This document shows positions 1-6,178 of a stretch of 64,000 bases of DNA, in pieces. Below the pieces are notes generated by a model. The model did not search any database. It was given only the letters and a program-made list of their open reading frames with translations, and was not told where the DNA came from. This DNA comes from Pseudonocardia kunmingensis (GTDB taxonomy: Bacteria > Actinomycetota > Actinomycetes > Mycobacteriales > Pseudonocardiaceae), in NCBI RefSeq assembly GCF_006716445.1, contig NZ_VFPA01000003.1, positions 806,001 to 870,000 on the forward strand, read 5' to 3'. Each line of letters opens with the position of its first letter. The stretch's first letter is position 1. The position numbers and the translations under genes are program-made.

Positions 1-663
1 CACGGCGTCCTGCCCCACGAGCAGCATCAGCACCGCCTCCGCCCCGCTGCGGGCGACGCGCTCGACCGCGGCCGGGACGTCCCCCGCCCCGAGCGGCAGG
101 TACTGCTCGTCCAGCAGCGTCAGCTCCAGGGCGGCCGCGTAGGCGCGGACGGCTCGGCTCGACCGCCGCGGCCAGACGTAGTCGTTGCCGACGATCGCCC
201 AGCGGCGCAGCCCGAGCTGGTCGCGCAGCCAGCGCAGCGCGGGTGCCACCTGGTCGGCGGGCGTCTCCCCGGAGCAGAAGACGCCGGGGCGGTGCTCGCC
301 GCCCTCGTACAGCGACGTGTAGACGTACGGGACCCGCGCCGCGATCGCCGGGACCACGGCCTCGCGGACCGCGGAGATGTGCCAGCCGGTGACGGCGTCC
401 ACCAGGCCGTCGTCGACCAGGCGCTCGATCTGCCGGGCGATCGTGGCGGCCGGCGCGCCGCCGTCCACGACCACCAGTTCCACCGGGCGGCCGAGCAGCC
501 CGGTGCCGCTGTTGAGCTCCGCCGCGGCGAGCTCGGCGACCGCCTCGCAGGAGGCGCCGAACAGGCCCGCCGGGCCCTGCAGCGGGATGACCAGCGCCAC
601 CCGGAACGGACGCGCGCTGCCACGCGGCCGGGCCGGCGCATCCCGGAGATCGCTGACGAGCAT
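1..663 (-). CDS. AmiC/FmdD-like transporter substrate-binding protein (3' end outside window)
   Basis: The reading frame runs from an ATG at 663 without a stop to the window edge, giving 221 codons of the N-terminal part. Residues from about 18 (FRVALVIPLQGPAG) fit the first lobe of a type I periplasmic-binding fold of the AmiC / urea-amide binding family: a receptor start, AAAELNSGTGLLGRPVEL, and DAVTGWHISAVREAVVP. There is no lipobox or signal peptide. A cytosolic ligand sensor like AmiC, or a binding protein with an unusual N-terminus, are both possible. It is divergent from the MarR gene and lies beside amide-hydrolysis genes, so amide sensing or uptake is the likely role. Confidence 0.72.
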   Translation of the reverse strand, partial: MLVSDLRDAPARPRGSARPFRVALVIPLQGPAGLFGASCEAVAELAAAELNSGTGLLGRPVELVVVDGGAPAATIARQIERLVDDGLVDAVTGWHISAVREAVVPAIAARVPYVYTSLYEGGEHRPGVFCSGETPADQVAPALRWLRDQLGLRRWAIVGNDYVWPRRSSRAVRAYAAALELTLLDEQYLPLGAGDVPAAVERVARSGAEAVLMLLVGQDAV

Positions 664-698
664 GTCCCCCCTCTCGAGGTGACGCGCGGAACGGCTAC

Positions 699-710
699 TT
701 TCACATGGAA
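699..710. promoter_or_regulatory. Candidate MarR operator between binding-protein gene and marR
   Basis: TTTCACATGGAA is an imperfect palindrome (TTYCA-N2-TGGAA). It matches two similar sites at 1256-1267 and 1271-1282 upstream of the FmdB/AmiS/FmdA genes. Its position in the divergent promoter region suggests autoregulation by the adjacent MarR protein. This is inferred from pattern and position only. Confidence 0.5.
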
Positions 711-754
711 GCACTAGGTTGGGTAGGGGTGCCGACGAACATTCGGGGGATGGT

Positions 755-1207
755 GTGACGACCACCGAGGACGACGGCCCGGTCGGGCCGTCCCTGCTGC
801 TGGACCGCGCCGCGGGGCGGGTGTCCTCGGCCGTGCAGAAGGTGCTACGCGACAGCGGCGTCACGCTCGAGAAGTGGCGCATCCTCGACCTGCTCGCCGA
901 GCGCGAGGGCATGACGATGAGCGAGATCGCGAGCGCCGTGGTCGTCACCGGGCCCACGCTCACCCGCATCGTCGACGACCTGGCGACGAAGGCGCTGGTG
1001 CACCGCGAGGTCGACGTGCACGACCGCCGCCGCGTGCTGGTGCACCTCACGCCGCGTGGACAGCGCCTGCGCCGGTCCCTGCGCCCCGCGGTCGTCGAGG
1101 CCGAGGCCGCGGCGCTCTCCGCCCTCACCGATGACCAGCGCAGCACGCTCTCGGCCCTGCTCACCCGGCTGACCGGCACCGCCGCGGCCGATCCGACCAG
1201 CGCCTGA
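755..1207 (+). CDS. MarR family transcriptional regulator
   Basis: This is a 150-aa winged-helix protein. The central part (about residues 35-100) has the MarR layout: an EKWRILDLLAEREGMTMSEIA helix pair, a recognition helix around VVVTGPTLTRIVDDL, then the wing signature VHDRRRVLVHLTPRG. The start is placed at GTG 755 because a G-rich Shine-Dalgarno (about 745-749) precedes it; an upstream TTG at 719 is open but unsupported. It sits between a binding-protein gene and the amide operon, both of which carry the same 12-bp palindrome. It is therefore probably the local amide-responsive repressor. Confidence 0.88.
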   Translation: MTTTEDDGPVGPSLLLDRAAGRVSSAVQKVLRDSGVTLEKWRILDLLAEREGMTMSEIASAVVVTGPTLTRIVDDLATKALVHREVDVHDRRRVLVHLTPRGQRLRRSLRPAVVEAEAAALSALTDDQRSTLSALLTRLTGTAAADPTSA

Positions 1208-1244
1208 CCCCCCGAACGCCCGCTGCCGCGGTGCCCATGGCCGC

Positions 1245-1282
1245 TTGACTTTCCCTTCCACATGGATAAGTTCCAGATGGAA
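1245..1282 (+). promoter_or_regulatory. Promoter with twin operators for the amide operon
   Basis: A TTGACT hexamer at 1245-1250 is a good -35 box. About 16 nt downstream lies a weak -10 around TAAGTT (1267-1272). Two near-identical palindromes overlap it: TTCCACATGGAT (1256-1267) and the perfect TTCCAGATGGAA (1271-1282), spaced 15 bp apart. This arrangement suits repression by a MarR dimer blocking RNA polymerase. A strong GGAGG follows at 1288-1292. Confidence 0.6.
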
Positions 1283-1298
1283 GCATTGGAGGTCCACC

Positions 1299-1580
1299 GT
1301 GGTCACCTACCAGTACCGCTGCCCCGCCTGCGGCGACGTCGACGTCCGCCGACCCATGGGCGAGGCGAGCACTCAGCTGTCCTGCCCCCGCTGCGGCGCC
1401 GGCGCGCGTCGCGTCTTCACCGGTCCGCACACCCGGCTCGTGGCGCCGGGCCTGGTCGCCGCCCTCGACACCGCCGGCGCCAGCGCGGAGAACCCGCAGC
1501 TGGTCACGTCGGTCCCCACGGCCGCGGGCCCGCCCCGGCGCCCGGCCCACCCGCTGCACGCCCGACTCCCGCGCCCCTAG
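1299..1580 (+). CDS. fmdB: FmdB family zinc-ribbon protein
   Basis: This is a 93-aa protein with an N-terminal zinc ribbon: YQYRCPACGD (Cys8, Cys11) and LSCPRCGAG (Cys29, Cys32), as in FmdB proteins found beside formamidase genes. The C-terminal half is Ala/Pro-rich and probably disordered. GTG 1299 is chosen because GGAGG at 1288-1292 sits 6 nt upstream. It is the first gene of an fmdB-amiS-fmdA run. The family is thought to be regulatory, but its exact role is not established. Confidence 0.82.
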   Translation: MVTYQYRCPACGDVDVRRPMGEASTQLSCPRCGAGARRVFTGPHTRLVAPGLVAALDTAGASAENPQLVTSVPTAAGPPRRPAHPLHARLPRP

Positions 1581-1598
1581 AGATGGGCGGCGTCTGAG

Positions 1599-2216
1599 AT
1601 GGGTAGCGTCGGGCTGCTCTACGTCGGCGCGGTGCTGTTCGTCAACGGGCTGCTGCTGCTCGGCGTCGTCGACGGGCGCGCGGCGGCACCGATCAACCTG
1701 TTCGTCGGCGGGCTGCAGGTCGTCACGCCCACCTACCTGATCATCGCCGCGGACGGCGACGCGCGTGCCATCTCGCTGGCTGCGGGGCTCTACCTGTTCG
1801 GCTTCACCTACCTCTGGGTCGGCGTCAACGCGCTCACCGGCTGGCCCCAGGCCGGGCTCGGGTGGTTCTCGCTGTTCGTGGCGCTGTGCGCGGTCGGGTT
1901 CGCGGTCCACTCGGTCGTCGGCCTCGGCGACCGCACGTTCGGCGCCATCTGGTTGTTCTGGTCGTTCCTGTGGTTGCTGTTCTTCCTCGTGCTGGGCCTC
2001 GGGATCGACCGGCTCGCCCGCTTCACCGGCTGGGTCACCCTCGTCGAGGCGTTCGGCACCGCGGCCGTGCCCGGGTTCCTGCTGATCACCGGCGTGTGGA
2101 CCGACTCCACCGCCCTGGCGCTCAGCTACCTCGCCGTCGGTGTCCTGCTCTTCGGCGGGCTCTGGCTCGCCGCAGGCCGCCGTCCCACGTCGTCCTCGTC
2201 CCCCCACCCCGCCTGA
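1599..2216 (+). CDS. amiS: AmiS/UreI family amide/urea channel
   Basis: This 205-aa integral membrane protein has six to seven hydrophobic segments, beginning GLLYVGAVLFVNGLLLLG and including the conserved GLYLFGFTYLWVGVN region. AmiS/UreI proteins form proton-gated or passive channels for urea and short amides. It lies 18 nt after fmdB and 16 nt before the acetamidase/formamidase gene. Uptake of the substrate hydrolysed by that enzyme is the natural role. The length matches the family. Confidence 0.88.
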   Translation: MGSVGLLYVGAVLFVNGLLLLGVVDGRAAAPINLFVGGLQVVTPTYLIIAADGDARAISLAAGLYLFGFTYLWVGVNALTGWPQAGLGWFSLFVALCAVGFAVHSVVGLGDRTFGAIWLFWSFLWLLFFLVLGLGIDRLARFTGWVTLVEAFGTAAVPGFLLITGVWTDSTALALSYLAVGVLLFGGLWLAAGRRPTSSSSPHPA

Positions 2217-2232
2217 CCAGGAGGAGATCGTC

Positions 2233-3480
2233 ATGCCCGAGGTCGTGTTCACCGTCGAGCAGGCCAAGTCGATGCGCGACCAGCGGGTGCCCGGGCACAA
2301 CCGCTGGCACCCCGACATCCCGCCCGCCGTGATGGTCAAGCCCGGAGACACGTTCCGGATCGAGTGCAAGGAGTGGACCGACGGCCAGATCGGCAACAAC
2401 GACTCGGCCAACGACGTCCGGGACGTGGACCTCGATGTCGCGCACATGCTCAGCGGCCCGATCGGCGTGGAGGGCGCGGAGCCGGGTGACCTGCTGATCG
2501 TCGACATCCTCGACCTCGGGCCGGTGCCCCAGGAGGTCGGCGAGCACTGCGGCCAGGGCTGGGGCTACTCCGGGATCTTCGCCAAGGTCAACGGCGGCGG
2601 CTTCCTCACCGACTACTTCCCCGACGCCTACAAGGCGGTGTGGGACTTCCAGGGCCAGCAGTGCACCTCGCGGCACGTGCCGGGCGTGCGGATGACCGGC
2701 ATCACCCACCCGGGGCTCTTCGGCACCGCGCCGTCGCCGGACCTGCTGGCGAGCTGGAACCAGCGCGAGCGGGCCCTGATCGCCACCGACCCCGACCGCG
2801 TGCCGCCGCTGGCGCTGCCGCCGCTGGCGAACGGCGTGCTCCCCGGAACCGCCACCGGTGCGGCCGCGGAGGCCATCGGGCGCGACGGCGCCCGCACCGT
2901 GCCGGCCCGGGAGAACGGTGGCAACCACGACATCAAGAACTTCACCCGCGGCAGCCGCATCTTCTACCCCGTGCACGTGCCGGGGGCCCTGCTCTCGGGC
3001 GGGGACCTGCACTTCAGCCAGGGGGACGGGGAGATCAACTTCTGCGGCGCCATCGAGATGGGCGGCTTCATCGACATGCACGTCGACCTGATCAAGGGCG
3101 GCATGGAGAAGTACGCGATCCGCAACAACCCGGTGTTCATGCCGGGCAACGTGGAGCCCCGCTACTCGGAGTTCCTCACGTTCATCGGCATCTCGGTGGA
3201 CCACCGCGACAACAGCAACGCCTACATGGACGCGACGCTCGCCTACCGCAACGCCTGCCTCAACGCGATCGACTACCTCAAGCAGTGGGGCTACACCGGC
3301 GAGCAGGGCTACCTGATCCTGGGCACCGCGCCGATCGAGGGCCGCATCGGCGGCGTCGTGGACATCCCGAACGCCTGCTGCTCGGTCTTCCTGCCCACGG
3401 CGATCTTCGACACCGACATCCGCCCGAACGCCGAGGGTCCCCGCCGCACCGACCGCGGGCAGGTGTGCGTGACGTCCTGA
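2233..3480 (+). CDS. fmdA: Acetamidase/formamidase
   Basis: The protein has 415 aa, the usual length of the FmdA_AmdA family, which hydrolyses formamide or acetamide to ammonia and the acid. Conserved stretches include GHNRWHPDIPP near the N-terminus, NGGNHDIKNFTRGS, and SGGDLHFSQGDGEINFCGA in the centre. The ATG at 2233 follows a strong AGGAGGAG (2218-2225). It is last in the fmdB-amiS-fmdA operon. Its downstream palindrome, formerly a shared terminator with the opposite monooxygenase gene, was split by an IS110 insertion. Confidence 0.93.
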   Translation: MPEVVFTVEQAKSMRDQRVPGHNRWHPDIPPAVMVKPGDTFRIECKEWTDGQIGNNDSANDVRDVDLDVAHMLSGPIGVEGAEPGDLLIVDILDLGPVPQEVGEHCGQGWGYSGIFAKVNGGGFLTDYFPDAYKAVWDFQGQQCTSRHVPGVRMTGITHPGLFGTAPSPDLLASWNQRERALIATDPDRVPPLALPPLANGVLPGTATGAAAEAIGRDGARTVPARENGGNHDIKNFTRGSRIFYPVHVPGALLSGGDLHFSQGDGEINFCGAIEMGGFIDMHVDLIKGGMEKYAIRNNPVFMPGNVEPRYSEFLTFIGISVDHRDNSNAYMDATLAYRNACLNAIDYLKQWGYTGEQGYLILGTAPIEGRIGGVVDIPNACCSVFLPTAIFDTDIRPNAEGPRRTDRGQVCVTS

Positions 3481-3495
3481 ATACGGGATTCGCAT

Positions 3496-3538
3496 GACGA
3501 ACGGCACTTTCGTCGGCTAGGTACCGACGAGAGTGCCT
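3496..3538. repeat. Left part of an IS-split intergenic palindrome
   Basis: The left arm GACGAACGGCAC begins at 3496. It is followed by the inner pair CGTCGG / CCGACG and by GAGTGCC, then by the IS110 left end. The missing end of the right arm (GTTCGTC) reappears at 6191-6197 on the far side of the IS. An intact relative lies at 7646-7694. Before insertion it stood between the convergent ends of fmdA and the monooxygenase gene, where it would act as a bidirectional terminator. Confidence 0.7.
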
Positions 3539-3599
3539 CAGTGTGAGCCTGGGCTGGCCGTTGATCCTCAGCGGCTAGGGTCCGGTCCTGATCACGTGG

Positions 3600-3725
3600 T
3601 GACTCAGAGAGTGCCTGCCACCGCCTGGTTGGCCTAGGAACGAATCGTCCAGCGTGGTCAGGGTTCGGGCCGGCTGGCCTGACTTGATAGAAGCGTGGGC
3701 AAGACGCAACCTCTACTGAGGTATG
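3600..3725 (+). ncRNA. Predicted IS110 bridge RNA
   Basis: This non-coding left end contains four segments that match the element's own junctions in the bridge-RNA scheme. Left-target guide GAGAGTGCCT (3607-3616) equals the left flank plus core (3529-3538). Right-target guide GAACGAA (3638-3644) is the reverse complement of 6188-6194. Left-donor guide ATAGAAGC (3687-3694) equals the right terminus (6180-6187). Right-donor guide ACTGAG (3715-3720) is the reverse complement of the left terminus with its core (3537-3542). A small hairpin (GCC/GGC, CC/GG) lies between the two target guides. The RNA ends are not determined. Confidence 0.68.
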
Positions 3726-3841
3726 TCCGACCAGCCGACCCGTTCCGGATGCCTGTCTCCGATGGAAGGGACACCCGGACGTTCATGGTGAACCGCCCTG
3801 GGTCGTGGAGAGGCTCCTGATCTAGCAAGGAGACTGGAGCC

Positions 3842-4174
3842 GTGCCCGCACCTCGGAAGTTCGATGACGAGACCCGTGCCCGCGCCGTGCGCCTGTACGC
3901 CGACCGGCTGCGTGATCACGGGGCGTCCAAGCTCGCCGCCCGCAAGCACGTCGGTGAGCTGCTGGACATCAACCCGGGGACGATACGGAACTGGGTGGAG
4001 GCCGAGGAGCGCGCGGCTCGCCCGGCCAGGTCGGACGCGGACGGCTCGGCCGATACCGCGGCCGAGTTGCGGCGGCTGCGCGCCGAGAACGCCGAGTTGC
4101 GGCGGGTCAATGAGATTCTGAAGACTGCGAGTGCCTTTTTCGCGGCGGCGGAGCTCGACCGCCGACTCAAGTAA
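3842..4174 (+). CDS. IS3-family transposase OrfA
   Basis: This 110-aa protein has an N-terminal helix-turn-helix (KFDDETRARAVRLYADRL to LLDINPGTIRNWVE). A C-terminal leucine-zipper-like coiled coil (ELRRLRAENAELRRVNEIL) follows, as in IS3 OrfA proteins. GTG 3842 follows AAGGAG at 3827-3832. A TTTTTC run at 4136-4141, in codons GCC TTT TTC, is a candidate -1 frameshift site that would give the OrfAB transposase. Confidence 0.9.
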   Translation: MPAPRKFDDETRARAVRLYADRLRDHGASKLAARKHVGELLDINPGTIRNWVEAEERAARPARSDADGSADTAAELRRLRAENAELRRVNEILKTASAFFAAAELDRRLK

Positions 4175-5106
4175 AGCTCTGCTACGTCCACGCCTATCGA
4201 CACCGTTTCGGGGTCGAGCCGATCTGCGCCGTACTGTCCGAGCACGGCATGAAGATTGCCCCGGGAACCTACTACAAGTGGCTGACCTGCCCGGTCCGGC
4301 CACGCGAGTTGGAGGAAGCGTATCTGGTGAACGCGATCGTGGACCTGTATCGGCGGAACAAGCGCGTGTACGGAGTGCGGAAGATGTGGCACGCTGCGCG
4401 CCGCGCAGGACTGCGAATCGGGCGCGATCAGGTCGGGCGGCTGATGCGGATCGCGGGCATACAGGGGGTGCGCCGCGGCGCGCACCGCACCGTGACCACC
4501 AGCCGGGACGAGCGCGCGCCACGGCACCCGGACCTGGTCAAACGCGGCTGGAAGACGCCGAACCGACCGGACGCGATCTGGGTCGCGGACTTCACCTACG
4601 TGTGGACCGCGAGCGGGTTCTGCTACGTGTCGTTCATCACCGACGTCTATTCGCGCAGGATTCTCGGGTGGCGGGCGTCGATGAGCAAGACCAGCGACCT
4701 GGTCACGGCCGCGCTCGCGCAGGCGCTGTCGGCGCGCCGGCGGGCGAGTAGCGAGTTCACCGCCCGCGGTCTGATCCATCATTCCGACGCCGGCTCACAA
4801 TACACGGCCCTGGCGTTCACTGAGGAGCTCGCCGAGGCCGGGATCGCGGGATCGATCGGCACGGTCGGCGACGCCCTGGACAACGCCCTCATGGAATCCA
4901 CGATCGGCCTTTACAAGACCGAGTTGATCGTGCCCGGTGCGAGCCGCCGGAACTGGGTCGGACTTCGGCAGGTCGAACGCGAGACCGCCGAGTGGGTCCG
5001 CTGGTACAACCACGAAAGAATCCACTCATCCATCGACTACATGACACCAATAGAGCGGGAAGTCATGTATGCTCACACCATCGCCCAACGGGGCGAGGTG
5101 GCCTGA
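4135..5106 (+). CDS. IS3-family transposase OrfB (DDE integrase domain, -1 frame)
   Basis: The frame is -1 relative to OrfA, and the region given begins at the putative slip site; the first in-frame ATG is at 4249. The protein carries the HTH_21 segment (YGVRKMWHAARRAGLRIGRDQ) and an rve integrase core. All three catalytic acidic residues are visible: D in WVADFTYVW, D in HHSDAGSQYT, and E in ALMESTIGLYKTE. It ends at 5104-5106, 32 nt before the right inverted repeat ends. The enzyme appears intact. Confidence 0.88.
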   Translation, partial: LFRGGGARPPTQVKLCYVHAYRHRFGVEPICAVLSEHGMKIAPGTYYKWLTCPVRPRELEEAYLVNAIVDLYRRNKRVYGVRKMWHAARRAGLRIGRDQVGRLMRIAGIQGVRRGAHRTVTTSRDERAPRHPDLVKRGWKTPNRPDAIWVADFTYVWTASGFCYVSFITDVYSRRILGWRASMSKTSDLVTAALAQALSARRRASSEFTARGLIHHSDAGSQYTALAFTEELAEAGIAGSIGTVGDALDNALMESTIGLYKTELIVPGASRRNWVGLRQVERETAEWVRWYNHERIHSSIDYMTPIEREVMYAHTIAQRGEVA

Positions 5107-5137
5107 ACGTCAGCCTCTCGCGATCCCAGGACGGTTC

Positions 5138-6178
5138 ATGGTGGTCATTGGAATCGATCCGCACAAGCGCAGCCACACCGCCGTCGCTGTCGACGCGGTG
5201 GGGCGCAAGCTGAGCCAACTCACCGTGCCCAGCGATGACAACGGACTGTTGCGGTTGTGGGCCTGGGCGGCGCGGTTCGGCCCGGATCGGCGGTGGGCGG
5301 TCGAAGACGGCCGCGGGATCGCCGCTCGTCTGGTCCGCACCCTGATCGGGCAGGGCGCGGTGGTGGTGTGGGTGCCACCCAAGCTGATGGCCCAGTGCCG
5401 GGCCAGCGCCCGCACCCGCGGCAAGTCCGACCCCATCGACGCGCTCGCCATCGCCCGCGCCGCGGTGCGCGAGCCGGACCTGCCCACCGCGCACCTCGAC
5501 GACGACGCCGCCGACTTGCGCCTGCTGAGCGACCGACGCGAGTACCTGGTCAAGGCGCGCACCGCCGCGGTCAACCAGCTGCGCTGGCACCTGCACGACC
5601 TCGCCCCGCACCTGGACGCCCCCGGCCGGCTGACCGGTCCACGACAGCTGGACCGGTTGGCCACCGCGTTGAGCGGGTTGACCGCAGGCGTGCGTCGCGA
5701 CCTCGCCCTGGACCTGGTCACCGACATCCGTCGGCTGGGCGAGCAGATCCGTCAGCTCGACAAGCAACTCGCCGCGTTGGTCACCCCGCTCGCCCCGGCG
5801 CTGCTGGCCATCGTCGGGATCAACGTGGTGACCGCGGCCAAGATCCTCGGCGAGGTCGCCGGTGTCACCCGGTTCCGCTCCGCGGCGGCGTTCGCCATGC
5901 ACACCGGCGTTGCCCCGATCCCGGTCTGGAGCAGCAACCGGCCCCAGTATCGACTCAACCGCGGCGGTAACCGTCAGCTCAACGCTTGCCTACATCGCAT
6001 CGTGATCACTCAACTCAGCCACAGTGCCGAAGCCAAAGCCTGGCGGCAACGTTGGATCGCCCGGCGCCCCAACGCCACCGGCAAAGCCGCGCTACGCGCC
6101 CTCAAACGCCACCTGGCCGACGTCGTCTACCGCGCCCTCCACGCCGACCACCAACACCAACTCGCGTCAGCGGCTTGA
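5138..6178 (+). CDS. IS110-family transposase (DEDD, bridge-RNA guided recombinase)
   Basis: The protein has 346 aa. The N-terminal RuvC-like DEDD domain shows D7 (VIGIDPHK), E56 (WAVEDGRG), D98 and D101 (KSDPIDALA). The C-terminal Tnp domain contains GINVVTAAKILGEVAG and a WSSNRPQYRLNRGGNRQLN region with the expected nucleophilic serine (265/266). The start codon is now a hybrid: A comes from the last base of the IS3 right repeat and TG from the duplicated target. An AGGA in the IS3 end, 6 nt upstream, may serve as the new ribosome site. The coding sequence itself is intact. Confidence 0.92.
   Translation: MVVIGIDPHKRSHTAVAVDAVGRKLSQLTVPSDDNGLLRLWAWAARFGPDRRWAVEDGRGIAARLVRTLIGQGAVVVWVPPKLMAQCRASARTRGKSDPIDALAIARAAVREPDLPTAHLDDDAADLRLLSDRREYLVKARTAAVNQLRWHLHDLAPHLDAPGRLTGPRQLDRLATALSGLTAGVRRDLALDLVTDIRRLGEQIRQLDKQLAALVTPLAPALLAIVGINVVTAAKILGEVAGVTRFRSAAAFAMHTGVAPIPVWSSNRPQYRLNRGGNRQLNACLHRIVITQLSHSAEAKAWRQRWIARRPNATGKAALRALKRHLADVVYRALHADHQHQLASAA

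Larger units (their letters stand above)
3789..5138 (+). mobile_element. IS3-family insertion sequence nested in the IS110 element
   Basis: This 1350-bp element has terminal inverted repeats: left TGAACCGCCCTGGG... from 3789 and, on the reverse strand, TGAACCGTCCTGGG... ending at 5138. They share most of 27 bp, including GAGAGGCT. A 3-bp target duplication TGG flanks it (3786-3788 and 5139-5141). OrfA and OrfB are both complete, so it looks potentially active. It inserted between the A and TG of the IS110 transposase start codon. Confidence 0.92.

Noticed and set aside
1161..2507. 448-aa minus-strand open frame opposite the amide operon
   Set aside because: It is antisense to well-supported fmdB, amiS and fmdA, its composition is Arg/Glu/Gly-biased, and no domain is recognisable.
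4135..4260. Frameshift mutation between IS3 OrfA and OrfB
   Set aside because: A -1 shift at a T-rich run is the normal programmed expression mode of IS3-family elements, and both frames and all catalytic residues are intact.
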